DNA from: Paramecium sonneborni
Lineage: Eukaryota; Ciliophora; Oligohymenophorea; Peniculida; Parameciidae
Length of the DNA stretch: 64,000 nucleotides
Reading direction: 5' to 3'
Assembly: GCA_905182985.1 (NCBI GenBank)
Contig: CAJJDN010000002.1
Span: 216,767-280,766 of the forward strand
Shown here: positions 26,701 to 38,788 of the stretch, piece by piece
Layout of the letters: each line of letters starts with the position of its first letter
Position numbering within the stretch: the stretch's first letter is position 1
Notes under the pieces: model-generated
The model's input: the letters and a program-made list of their open reading frames with translations, nothing else
The model's database searches: none
Told to the model about the DNA's origin: nothing
Program-made: the position numbers and the translations under genes

Positions 26701-29700
26701 AGCTCCTGAATTTTCAGCTCCCTGTTCAACTCTAAATAAATATGCTTGTTTAAACTCAAGATATTTATGCTCACTTATGTCTTAATACTCTTTAACTTTT
26801 GACATGGGAACAATCCTCTTAGGCAAATTAGTTACTTAAGTATGTGATACATAAATACCTAACTAAAACTGTGAATCATTTAAATATGAAACATAATCTT
26901 GGACATTTTGTAGTTCATTATAATAATGTTATGGTAGATAAAAAAACTGTCTTAAGCTTTTAGATAATTAAATTCCAATAACAACATGTGATTCACCTGG
27001 GGTTAGTTAGTATGTTTGCTTACATTCTAATATGATATGTTAATTTAGAAATAATCGTTGTTCAACAATATCTACAAATAAATGCGAATTTGAAAATAAT
27101 CTTGAAGATTGTGTTTAAAATTTATATTATAATTGTGTCTATTCAAATAACAAATGTTATACCTAAAATTTAGTTACCAAATGTGACAAATATAGTTATA
27201 CAAACAAGAAATTCTGTAGACAATATTCCAATTGTAGATATGATTCCAAAACTTATAAATGTATTGATTTCGCTATATTGATGGATGTCTAAAATAACAT
27301 AGTAAATTATAATACAAATTGTTCAACCTATACAAATTAGTTTGATTGTTTGAATTAATGGAAAACTAACTGTCATTATAATAATAATCTTTGTTCAGCA
27401 CCATCCACTACGCCCTCAAATTGTCCTCATTTATAATAATACAGTAAAATGATCTGTCAAAAATTTCAAGATTGTGATTTCAAATTTGGATACTATTGTA
27501 TTGACAAAACTTTAACAATAACTTGCGCATAATTATCAGAAAATATTTGTATTTAAGATATAGATTAAAATTTATTATGTTATTGGGATGGAACTTCATG
27601 CCAAGATATCAATACTTAAATATGTAGTGATATTTTAAATAAAAAAATAAATTACTTTGGTTGTTAAAAAGTTAGTTAGAATGATAGTTCTAAATGTTTT
27701 TATTCCGAAGAATAAAAACTATGTAAATTAGTCAAAGAAATTAATTAATGTTCTGATTTCAATACAAATATTGAATGTGCATTAAGAGCATAAGTACCAT
27801 GTATTGTAGTTAGTCCAAACACAGATAGTTCTAGCTGTAATACAGCAACATTAACATATAATATAAATTTGAATCATTATGGATGCACTTAATTAGTTGG
27901 TGATAAATATAGATATGATTTATATGATTATTAATGTAAATTATTGGTTGGAAAAGAAATGATTGGATGTGAAAATTTGAATATTGATGCATGTATAAAG
28001 AGTACAAGTAGTTATTTGAGATTAATGTGTGGATGGATAGATTAAAAATGTTAATAAATAAAAGATTTTTCAAATATAAATGATTGTACAAAGTTAAATA
28101 AATTTGCTTGTATGAGAATCGAAAAGAATGATTTAATTTGTAAATGGGATGATACAACATTTTGTGGAACTTCAAGTGAAAGTTCAAATTGTATTTCAAT
28201 ATCCCCAACAATACCAATACCAATAGCAAGTTCAGATGCATCAAAACCTTATCCACCAAAACCTTATGTATAAGAATAGGCTCCACATAATTCTTTAAGT
28301 TTATGTAGTAAAGGGGAGAGTGGAAAAGCCTGTATGTCAAAAGTAGGATAAAAAGGTTGTGTTGAATTTAATTATACAATAGAGATTTGTTCAGGATTAG
28401 GATTAAATAAAAAAGCTTGCATAGAATAAACAACAGCATATTGTATTTGGTAGAATAATTAATGTTAAGATTCATAATTAGATAATTAGAATTGTAATGC
28501 AGAAGTTAATAAGAAAAGTTGTTTAGCTATGAATGATGAAATGTGTAAATGGAATGATAGTACACATTTATGTTCATCTCTTACATTAGTTTAATGTTCA
28601 GATGCAACTACTTATTTATAATGTATGAATGTACCAAATATGCAATGTTATTTTGTAAATACATGTTAAGAATTAAAAATAACGCCTTTAATTTGTAAAT
28701 AAGGTTATAATAAAGTGGCTTGTAGAAAAGTTTAAAATTAAGTATGTTAATATATTAATAATGAATGTTCTCTTATTGCAGAATTTGATTACTGGTAGAT
28801 TTGTCCATAATACAAAACTTCTTAAACATGTCCTACTGCTACTTGTGAATGGGAGAATTCAAAATGTAGAATAAAAACTGAATGTTTAAGTGAATAATAA
28901 TCATAAACAAATCCTCTTGATGAAATTCCTCTTATGCTAAATGTCTGCTCTAGAATAAAATTATTTGCCTGCGTTTAAATTTATAATAAAATTGGATGTA
29001 TGTAAAGTAGTCTATATTGTAAATGGGATGATATTTTAGGGTGTTCTTCATTTATAACGCATTTAACTTAAATTGTTTGTGATGATTCTTTCAAATTTAA
29101 TAAAAAAGTATGTGATAAATATGCTCCTAAATTTTGTGAATTTAAAGATGATTCTTGTTCACCAAAAATATCAGATTATTATTTTACAAATATCCCAAAT
29201 TAAACTTTAGCAAGTTCTGAAATTATTCAAGATATTGAAACTAATACATGTGATTTTTATGCTACAAGAGAAAGTTGTTTAATTTCTACTAAATATGCAT
29301 GTATATGGAATGGATTATGTTAATCAATAAATAATAATGAAAATAATATTATTTATTCTGATCTCAATTTAAAAGCATGTATTTTATTTAAATAATAATG
29401 GAGATAAAGATAATGTTTTGAAACAAACTTTTTATTTAAACCTAATGAAGTTACTGATGTAAATGTTCAAATGTGTGATACTCAATTTATATCGAAATCT
29501 ACTTGTATTAATATAAGTTCTGAACCTTGTACATTTAATATTAACACTAATAAATGTGAGAAAACTATTAATCTTAATAATAATTGTTCATATTATGAGA
29601 TTGTTAATCAAAAAACATGTTAACTTTTAAAAAATTATGCATGTCAATATAGTGAATAAGCATTTTCATGTGTTAGTGTCAATTAAAATATAATACCTTA

Positions 29701-31219
29701 AAACTTGGATGGAATATCACTTAAAGCATGCATTTCTTTATCTATTCCAGTATATTGGAATAATGGATGTAAATAAGTAAATCTATTTTAATGTGATTTA
29801 AATTTTAAAAGTTCACCATCAGCTTGTGCATTATCATTAACTCCGTGCATTTATGATTAATTAACATCAATGTGTATATCCAAATTTAATATAAATTCAA
29901 TATTTTGTGATAATCCAGGAATCAGTTAAGAACTTTGTACGTCAATCATTAGATAACCTTGTATTTTTAAATCAAATCAATGTTAACTCATATCAAATAA
30001 CTTGTCATGTAGTTAAGCTAAACTTGTTAATCAATTAGCATGTGCATCTTTAAATTAATCTTGTGTTTATGATACATTAAATAAATCATGTAAGGCTGTT
30101 ATCTAAGCTTAAAAATGTTCATCATTTGGATTATCTAAAAATGCCTGTCTCTTAAACCCATCTTGCACTTTTAATTATGATTATACTTAATGTTAATGCT
30201 CATACATAGTTTAACCATAAATTTGTCATAAACTTTCAAGTTCTAATTGTTAAACTAATCCATAATGTATCTATGATGCACTCCTACAAGTATGTAGACG
30301 TAAATATTGTGAAGATCTATAAAAGAAATAATGTGTAGGATCATTAGAAGGCAAATAATGTTATCTAAATGATGGAGCAACTTGTTAATCAGCAGCAAAA
30401 TGTGAAGATATCATAAATGTTAATGAATCTTTATGTTAAGATATGTTCTTTGATGGATTTCCATGTTTAGGTGCCAATCGTAGATGTTTTAGTTAAAATA
30501 ATTTCTTGGATTACTGTCCTAATTCTGATTGTACAAGTAAAAGTTGTAAATACAACTAATCAAAAGTATGTTAAGCTTTAACATGTTCTGAACTTGATGA
30601 TTGTGCAAAATTAGGAAATCATTGTCTATAACTCTCTAATGGCACATGTATTGAAAATAATAGTTGCTAAAGTCTAGAATCAGAGATATGTAATGGAGCC
30701 ACTGTTAGAACTTAAGCATAATGTTTATTACAGAAATATAATCTTTATCTAGATGATATCATGTGTACATCATAAGTCTGTGAATTGTATGGTATTTCTG
30801 ATTTGTGTAATGGAAATGAATACAATGGATTTACATGTTTATTAGTTGATTAAAAATGTCTTCCTTGTGAATAGATTCTTGATGTTTGTACTTGCATGGA
30901 AGCAACAGGTATTTGCTTATGGAAAAATAACAAATGTCGTTCAGTTTAATGTAGTGAATTTTTAGATGAAGTTTCTTGTAACTCTTTATCACGTTGTACT
31001 TGGAGTTAACCAAATAAAGCATGTCTAATCCATTGTAATAAAGTCATCAATTCTGATGAATGTGATTCTAGAACTTAAGAATGCTACTATGATTTTGCCA
31101 TCAATTATTGTACCGCTGGTGTCTACTAATCACCTAATTTATCTATAGAAATTAATATTTAATCTACTTATTAAATATATCTAGCATTATCAATTGTTAG
31201 TTACATATTAATTTTATGA
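23702..31219 (+). CDS. Giant Cys-rich surface protein (Paramecium surface-antigen-like repeats)
   Basis: About 2,500 residues. The N-terminus (ILIIILLLCFSSVNS) is a signal peptide, the C-terminus (IYLALSIVSYILIL) a short hydrophobic tail that could signal a GPI anchor. In between are dozens of irregular repeats of roughly 60-75 residues, rich in Cys with recurring CxW or CxY patterns (CYWDPKTYTCS, CQWIRGQCIQ, CKWDDTTFCG). This is the style of Paramecium surface-antigen/immobilization-antigen domain proteins coating cell and cilia. Two frame slips fall in A-runs: one extra A near 23971-23977 and one missing near 24495. They cancel, so the total length is a multiple of 3. No introns needed. Confidence 0.85.
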
Positions 31220-31796
31220 TTTATTACAATTAAAATATTATATTTATTTTCTTAAATACAATAGTTTCAATCATAATCAGTCAATAATATATGACATTAC
31301 TAATCCAACATTTAATCCTAATATTCATTTGAAAATAGAATTAGCTGGAAGCTAAAAAGATATAAAAATATTAGTCACATAATTTTTAAAAATTCTATCA
31401 ATGCAAAATGTTAAATCTAATTTTTAAAAATTTTTAAATCATAACTATTTTTATTTACAATATTAAGTTATAATATATTTCTAATCTTTAATTAATTCAA
31501 ACATATATTTAATTTGCTTTAGCTTTGAATTATATACTGATAGATGAATAAAATATAAGATCAATATCGACAATAATTTTAAGCATCTTTATAATTGAAT
31601 AACACATAATAAAATGGACAATTATTTAAAAAGAGTACCAAGAAATATTTAATTTTTTAATCATTTCTAAAAATAACAGTTAAAATAGAAATAATATAAT
31701 TAATAAATAAGAATTTAAAAGTATAAAATTATTTTCTTTTATTAAAGTACAGTATAATATATTAAGGATTGCTACTTAATATTTTTAATATCAAAT
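31220..31796. other. Intergenic, with two weak open stretches
   Basis: About 31265-31545 stays open in one frame (HNQSIIYDITNPTFNPN ... TDR), and an ATG at 31544 opens MNKIQDQYRQQFQASLQ. Neither has a recognisable domain and long TGA-free frames arise by chance in such AT-rich DNA. Nothing else seen. Confidence 0.3.
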
Positions 31797-33629
31797 ATGA
31801 ATAGAAGAATAGTATATTAGGGAGAAAAAGCAACAGTTAAATATGAAGGTCCGTTAATTCATGAAAATAAAGAGGAGGAAATTTGGTTAGGAGTTGAATG
31901 GGATTAAGTTTAAAGAGGAAGACATAATGGAACTGTTTGTGGATACTCATATTTCAAGACAACTGATGGAAAAAATTCAGGGAGTTTATTAAAGAAAGAA
32001 AAAGTTAGTTTTGGTCATAGATTATGGGAAGCATTATTTTTGAAATATTTCAAAGAAATCCCTCCTTAATTATTGTAAGAAATGGAATTGAAGGAATAAG
32101 TAAAAGATGAATTTCTTTAAGAGCATTAAGATCTAACAAATAATTAAGATGATAAAAGCAAAATGATTACCCTTATTAATCAAAAATAAGTGAAAATTGA
32201 ATTCGATGACACAGCTTTTTTTGAAACAATGAAAAAAAGAAAAAAAATGGTAGAATTTTATGGATTTGATGAGATATACAAAAAATTAAATAATTTAGAA
32301 ACCTTATAGGAGTTATCATTAGAGTCTTAAAATGTATCAACAATAGGACCATTTGGTTTTGTTGGTAGTATTTTTAAAAATCTAAAAATTTTGGGATTAG
32401 AAAACAATTTATTTAATTCCTGGCATTAAATATTTGTTTTGGTATCATAACTACCAACTTTAAAAGAATTATCCATATCAAATAATAAATTATAAAAATT
32501 GGAAACATTCGGTTAAGAATAGTTTTAAGATTAAATATTGACTTAATCTCCTGAATATTTGATTTATGATTATGAGTAAGGAAAACACTTAGAAATTTCT
32601 GTAAATGGTTGTGGTTCTCATTTAGAAGTTTTGGTTTTAATAGAAATGTAATTAACTTGGTAGGATATTTCCTTAATTATTCCTGCATTTCCTATGGTTT
32701 AATAATTATTATTATGTAAGAATAATTTGGTTGATTATGAGAATTTGAAATTTAGAAACACAGATTTATAGGCTTTAAAATTATTGAATTTGCAATAAAC
32801 TGACTTATCATAATTTGAATGTATTTAAAAATCATTTGGAAATTTGCCAAATTTAGAGAGACTTATTTTAAATAGAAATAATTTAAAGGATTTACCCTTA
32901 GTTACTGATTTTAATGCTCTAAGACATATAGCTTTAGATCATAATCAATTTATATAACCATAATTTTTAAATAAATTAAGAAATTTATAATTAAATTCCT
33001 TATCCATCAAACATAATCCATTGGTTGATAAATTAGGTAAATTATATGTTAGGTAAAGAGCCATTGCAGAGGTTTCTAGTGTTTAAATTATAAATGGTAG
33101 TGAAATAACTAAATTTGAAAGAAAGGACTCTGAAATATTTTATTTAAAATCTTCATTTGAAGAATATTTCTTATTAAAAAATGTAAAGCATTACTATTAT
33201 GATTTTGATGATTTTACTAATTATGCTAAGTAAAATCATCCAAAAGTTATTGAATTAATAAAAAAATATGGAAATCCTTATGAAATAGATCCAACTGTTA
33301 AAGGAGCATATACTTAAGCAAAATTACAAGTATAATAACCTTAATATTGCACAATTAAAATAATTGATCATGTTGGAAAACTAAAAGATAAACCAACTCC
33401 TAAAAAACTTATGGGAAGTACTGGATTATAACCTGTTAAAATGATGATTTCAAAATTAGTTAACATACCTATCAAATAGATAGCTTTATCAATTTAAGTT
33501 TTATTTTTTATTTTATTTTAGGTAACTGATGATGCTGAAATAATTAATATGGAAGGAAAAGATATGACTTTAAATGATTTTGGTGTTCAAGACAATAGTC
33601 TCATTCATGTTAATGTGATACCAGAATGA
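31797..33629 (+). CDS. TBCE: Tubulin-folding cofactor E (CAP-Gly / LRR / ubiquitin-like)
   Basis: 602 residues. CAP-Gly at residues about 10-60 (EIWLGVEWDQVQRGRHNGTV, YSYFKT) binds the alpha-tubulin tail. A leucine-rich region follows (LKELSISNNKLQKL, LERLILNRNNLKDLP, LRHIALDHNQF). The C-terminus is a ubiquitin-like fold (LNDFGVQDNSLIHVNVIPE). This order is diagnostic of cofactor E, which with cofactors C and D releases native alpha/beta-tubulin dimers. One intron at 33498-33521 starts GTT and ends TAG. Spliced length is exactly 603 codons. Confidence 0.93.
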
Positions 33630-33665
33630 TATATTTATATAATAATATTTTTATTTATTATTATT

Positions 33666-33950
33666 ATGAAAGCATTGAAACCTTGGAAATAACCATCTTA
33701 AAATGAAATTGCTCTAGAGTAGCATATAATGATGAGAAGATTAATTAGTCTGGAAAATAAACCATTTATTAATTTAAATTAATAAATGAAAGACTTCAAA
33801 GCACATTAAGAAATTATTGAAAATCGAAAGAAATGGTTTCTCCAATAATACAATTTTTCTCATAGACATAATAAATAAAAAAAAAAAAGTTGGGCTCTTA
33901 ATGATAAAATTATTAGCAAGTCAAAATCAAGTTAATTAAAGCATTTATGA
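33666..33950 (+). CDS. Small basic hypothetical protein, 94 residues
   Basis: MKALKPWKQPSQNEIALEQH opens a single-exon frame of 95 codons ending TGA. It is helical and strongly basic toward the end (HRHNKQKKKSWALNDKI). It starts 36 bp after the TBCE stop, a spacing typical of this window. Family not recognised; could be a nuclear or RNA/DNA-binding peptide, but that is only charge-based guesswork. Confidence 0.55.
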
Positions 33951-34538
33951 AATTTATTTAATTCATATCATTAAAAAATAATTATTGAATTGCAAAAATT
34001 CGTCTAATTGTTTATTTTTTTGTGATCTTATTTAATCATTATTTTTAATCAAAAATATGATCAGGCTATAAATCTAATCAGAAAATTTATATATTTAAAT
34101 CTTTTAACTTCTATTCTATTAAGTATTCTCAAAATTTTGATTCACTAACTTTTTTTCAGCCGATGTTTTATTATTTTATGAAATAATAAATTATCATTTA
34201 AATCAATAAATAAGGCTTTATGCAGACCTTTTAGTCACATACTAGGTTCAACAAACTTTAGAAATTATTAAGAGTTATATTAAAAGCAGGAACATAAAAT
34301 TATTAATAAACTTTAATTTTAAATTTGGATTTAAATCTAAATTTTTTCTGATATTCTGTAATTATATATTACGTAAGAATAAATAAATGATACAAATTAT
34401 TAATAAGAGACCCATAATATTATATAAAGCTAAAAACTTTGGATTTTAGAAGAAGAAAATGAAGATTTGGAGGTTTGTTTGGTATAAATATTATTAATGT
34501 TAAGGTTATAGAGCATAAATTTCCTTTTTACAGATTTA

Positions 34539-34859
34539 ATGGTATACCTTAAAAAAGAATCAAGTGGATTAACTTAATATTTGGGTGAAGATTAGAAAGA
34601 ATTATAAGTTTAATTTTTAATAGAAGTTGAAAATTTTAAGAATGAATTATTCGAAATATATTTTGTATTATTTGTTAGCTCAATATTTATGTGGAGAAGA
34701 CAATAAATTTTTTATGAAGACAAAATGTAAGCAGTTAGAAAGAATCTATCAAATAAATATACAAATGGAAAAATTATAAAATAGATAATTTAAATGAGTA
34801 AAAAATCCATGAGTATTATGTAACATAATTGCCACAAGATACCGAATCATCAGAAATGA
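34539..34859 (+). CDS. Possible broken gene, 106-codon open frame
   Basis: From MVYLKKESSGLTQYLGED the frame reads KELQVQFLIEVENFKNELF then a hydrophobic patch (IYFVLFVSSIFMW) and helical basic sequence before TGA. Protein-like sequence continues out of frame on both sides (WILEEENEDLE near 34455; FYESVKKEFDHQLIIFEY near 35000-35060). It is probably a fragment of a larger decayed gene. Family not recognised. Confidence 0.35.
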
Positions 34860-35034
34860 AGATCACTGCTAGAATTAAGTGTTCAAAATTATTACATTTT
34901 AGATTTGTAATATCACTATAAGTTTAGTGAACAAATTTCATTGTGCATTTTTAGAAATTCTTCCTGTAACTTGAAAGAAATCTATACCAAGGAATTCTAT
35001 GAGAGTGTCAAAAAGGAATTTGATCATTAATTAA

Positions 35035-35591
35035 TCATTTTTGAATATATGATAAGTTTCTTATAGAAAAAATGATGAACAATTAATAATATGTTTTAAT
35101 TTTGTTAATAATATGGTATGGAATAAGAAATAAAATCATAATTGTTTCTATTGTTTATGATAAATTCCACTGGTTATAGATTTAAATATCTTTAAGCGAT
35201 GCCTAATTTATTAGAAATAATGGATACTTCTTTTTAATAGAGCCCACTTCAATTTTCTCAACTTAAGTCCAATACTTTAGTTAAGGCATTTAATATTTGG
35301 TCAGTGTATGTGAAAATTAACATCTCTGGCCATATTTACACCAAATTTCTTCAAAATTTTTACATTCTTTAGTTCTATAATTTTTAGGAACATCTTTTGA
35401 CAACAATTAATCTTCACCATGTGCAAAGTAACACTAACAATCTAGAAAAATTTAATTACTTTATTGCCATATGGACATAATTTTCCTTCAGTCCAATATT
35501 TACAGAATTCTGTCTTCAATTTTACATTCAATGTTCCATAATCATCTTAAGTTGATGTAGAAGACAGATAGTCTTCACAATCTGCATACAT
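35035..35591 (-). CDS. Tandem CCCH zinc-finger (TIS11/tristetraprolin-like) RNA-binding protein
   Basis: Two CCCH fingers in the tristetraprolin arrangement: FCKYWTEGKLCPYGNKCYFAH (C-x8-C-x5-C-x3-H; the last residues come from the next exon) and ECKNFEEIWCKYGQRCQFSH (C-x7-C-x5-C-x3-H), about 20 residues apart. Family members bind AU-rich mRNA elements and promote decay. An intron at 35434-35459 lies inside finger 1. The start is taken at MYADCEDYLSS. The frame stays open to TGA at 35035 (177 codons), but the sequence after finger 2 is not conserved, so the true C-terminus is uncertain. Confidence 0.8.
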
Positions 35592-36050
35592 TCGATAAGT
35601 TTGAGTTTTATTAAATATATTTATATATTGATATTCACTCTCAATTCATATGATTCAAAAATATGTCATGTGACTTATTAATTAATAAACCAGTTATCAA
35701 TTATAAATTTTAAATTTATTTCAAAGTCAAATAAGATTCAATTTTTCTCCTGATTGAGTTCCTTTAGCCATCATTTGTAATTATAATAAATATTCATAAT
35801 AATTATTCTTCTAACTCATGTTAGTAGTAAGTTTTGCGCATTTGTTTTCTACTAAAATACTCTTTAAATCTTTTATTGTTGTACTTAATAGAAAATAGTA
35901 AAAACACCTAAATTATTATCTTTAATTGACAATTTTAATGAAGTAGATATTAAATGTGAAATACAACAAATACTTTAATAAAATTTTTAAAATTTCAATG
36001 CAACCTTCCAATAAATCAAATACTATTCTGTCATGTTGTAAAAATCAAAA
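35592..36050. other. Intergenic DNA
   Basis: AT-rich sequence between two minus-strand genes. No gene I can support. It presumably holds the promoter of the CCCH gene, but no motif stands out. Confidence 0.5.
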
Positions 36051-36450
36051 TCAAATTCTAAGGGTTATTTATATTTATTTATCAATTTTTTTATGATTTG
36101 GCAACAAGCATAACTACTTTGAATTGATCTTTTCATTCAAAATTTCTAAAATATTTATCATCTATAATATGTTAAATTATTAGACATAAAGCCTTAAGAA
36201 TCTTTCTTTAACAGAATGATCCTAATTGTATTTTATCCTTGCAAGATATTGCAATACACCTTTTAAAATTTCTAGTTTATATATGATTCTTTAAACCCAA
36301 TTTTTACAACTCGATCGTATTTCTTTTGATGTAAATTATAAGCCTTCTTTGAATTGGAAATAAATATCTACCCATTCCATCATTTATAGGAGTTGGAATT
36401 TATATCAATGGCTTTTGTGCTTAACTATTTTCTATTTAATCCTACTCCAT
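36051..36450 (-). CDS. Hypothetical helical protein with one frameshift
   Basis: MEQDQIENSQAQKPLIQIP then, one base out, MEWVDIYFQFKEGLQ, SCKNWVQRIIYKLEILKG, VLQYLARIKYNQDH, VKERFLRLYVQQFNILQM and a basic tail ending ITLRI. The length (400 nt) fits one extra base in the A-run encoding PIxMM near 36378. About 132 residues, Leu-rich helices. Family not recognised. Confidence 0.55.
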
Positions 36451-37675
36451 AACTAAAGTATTTTTTTTTAAAAAGTTTCTCAAATTATTAATTATTAATT
36501 TCAAAGAGCGGTAATACAAGTAACTATTATGTTTGGAGGTAATAAAAATAATTTATTCCTTATTTTTGGTTTCTCTTTATATTTTGTTAGGATATTATGA
36601 TCTATCGTTCATAAAATCTTTAGGAATTAGTTTACATTACTAGTTTATAATTATTCTATAATAATCCTCTTCAATCAATCATTATTTAATTAAATCAATC
36701 AAAGTCAAATTATGACCATTTATTAGATTTAAAGTATTATTATAGAGTTTATAGAGTTCAAAATAATACTTTTAAGATAAAAATATTTCATTTTAATTTA
36801 TAATTTATTACTCTGATTTTTAGATACTCCTAAATATATAAATTTATAATATAATTTTCTTGTTTATGTTAATTTTTTCTAATTAATACAAATAATTTAT
36901 TAAATTAATTAAGATTTCCTTTTGTTTACAACCATCAAAAACAACCGAATACAGTAAATACTCTAAGGAATTTTTAAAAAGAAATACACATCGTAAACTT
37001 AAATGTTTTACTGCAAGAATATTTAAATAAAATTTAATCTAATATAGAAATATCAATTCTGATTGGAATTCTAATTTTTATTTTAAAACAAAGAACCAAA
37101 TACTAGCTCACATCAATATATCAAATCAAATTTTTTTAGAGATTTAAAAGATGAATATTTGATAAAATAATAGGATAAAATTTTATTTAAAAAAAACTTA
37201 ATCAATTGATTTTTTACCAATTCTAGTTTTTAATGAAAATGTGAGACAAGAATATATATAATTAATTTAGGTATAAAATATTTATTTATTTTAGCTTATT
37301 ATCAATGCTTATTACTATTCAATAAATATAAATTTTTATTTTTTTACATTCAAGAGAATAATTTAAATTTTAATTTCTGAAAAACAAAGAAGCTTTTTGA
37401 CTAATAATTTAAAACAAATAACAATAAACTTTTAATTTGAAATTACTAAGCAAATAGTTTAAAAATTAAAGGAATATATAAATTACTGAAATGACTAATA
37501 AAATTTATCCAAAGTTGATAAATTATTTAAATTAGGCCTCAAAATAATAAATTTTTAATTGAATAAAGATTAGGAATATTATTAGAAAGCATTTAAATCT
37601 TTCAAAATTTTTTAAAATTATAATATATTAGAATCAATATTTATTTATGAATAAAATATTAAATTATTATTATTA
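36451..37675. other. Intergenic region with possible decayed coding and upstream exon of the EF-hand gene
   Basis: A plus-strand frame from about 36690 to 37150 reads NYDHLLDLKYYYRVYRVQNN and later SNIEISILIGILIFILKQRT, which is protein-like but has no clear start. From about 37510 a frame in phase with the EF-hand gene is open and plausible (NKDQEYYQKAFKSFKIFQN, YNILESIFIYEQN). It may be an N-terminal exon of that gene. Confidence 0.3.
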
Positions 37676-38505
37676 ATGAATAATTAAGATCTTTCAAAAA
37701 CAATTTAAACTAATTTGTTTTAAGGATTGATGAATAGAGACTAATGCATGGAATTAGCTAAAAAAATTATGAAGCTTTATGATTCAGATTAAAATAATTT
37801 AATGGAAGTAAAAGATGCAGGAAACTTGTAATCTGATTGCTATAAAGCAATAAATCTTGATTTTAATCCTTCTTAAAGTGATATCAAAGGATATGCAAAA
37901 ATTTTCAATCGTAAATGATACTATTTAACAATATAGGAGATAATACAGGAAAAATATCGGTAAATGATATTGAACTCTTGTGTTTTAAATATTTTGGAGG
38001 TAATACTGACTTGACAAATTAGAATTTATAGAAAGGAGAAACTACTAAAGTAAGTCCTATCTAAGCTGAAGAAAAAGTAGACACTCCTTCCAAATTATAA
38101 TATTCATCAACTTACAGAAGATGGGGATCTTAAAAATCAATCTAAGGTTCTTAAACTTCTATATAACCTAATCAATAACAAGCATCATAATCTTGTGTTG
38201 TACCTTGTACAACATAATAAGAACCTCAAAAGTACAGTAAATTAGCAGAATCACGATTACAGGTTGCTAGAAGAATTTTTAAAATGCTAGACTAAGAAAA
38301 TAATGGATTCATAACAGAAAAGCATGTTTCTCCTTTGTTGGTGGAAACATATAAAAATATGGGAATGCAAATTGAACCAACAAGAGAAGATATAGATATG
38401 TGGATGGAAATGGCTGATCAAGATAGAGATGGAAAAGTCTACTTGATTGATTATGAAGGCTTAGTCTTAAAAAGTCTAAGATCATAAGGTATAGAAATAG
38501 ATTGA
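37676..38505 (+). CDS. EF-hand calcium-binding protein with two EF-hand pairs
   Basis: 267 residues from the chosen ATG, one intron at 37911-37936 that restores the second loop. Loops: YDSDQNNLMEVKD (degenerate), NRDNTGKISVNDIE, LDQENNGFITEKH and ADQDRDGKVYLIDYE (canonical Asp/Gly/Glu spacing). The two pairs are separated by about 90 polar residues rich in Gln/Ser. Likely a Ca2+ sensor or buffer. The N-terminus may be longer because an in-phase open frame continues upstream. It converges on the next gene with 5 bp between stops. Confidence 0.85.
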
Positions 38506-38510
38506 CAAAT

Positions 38511-38757
38511 TCATGTTCGTTATATTTATAATTTCATGTTTTCCAATTTTTTAATGCATTATTCATATTTCTTTAGATAATAGTCTAAAAATAATAACAA
38601 TATCACTTACTTCTACATTTCAAGTCATTAAATCCATATTCTCTCTAACATAGTAAAAAATCATCATATCTATCATGACATTTTTGTTCTTTTATTTAGA
38701 CTGCGAATTAATTAGTTGAATACCTTTTTCTTAAGTAATAACTACATTATTTCCCAT
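38511..38757 (-). CDS. Twin CxnC (CHCH) mitochondrial intermembrane-space protein
   Basis: 65 residues after introns 38701-38723 (CAG acceptor) and 38585-38610. Cysteines form CHDRYDDFLLC (C-x9-C) and CRNYYLKKYEQC (C-x10-C), the coiled-coil-helix motif of small IMS proteins imported by the Mia40 disulfide relay, often cytochrome oxidase assembly factors. MGNN at the start could be N-myristoylated. The Cys pairs line up only if the CAG intron is removed, and the spliced length is exactly 66 codons. Confidence 0.75.
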
Positions 38758-38788
38758 AAATATAAATAATAATAATATATAAATTTAT

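Noticed and set aside
27831..28340. Minus-strand 169-codon ORF
   Set aside because: Antisense to the Cys-rich giant gene; composition is typical of reversed AT-rich codons, no domain.
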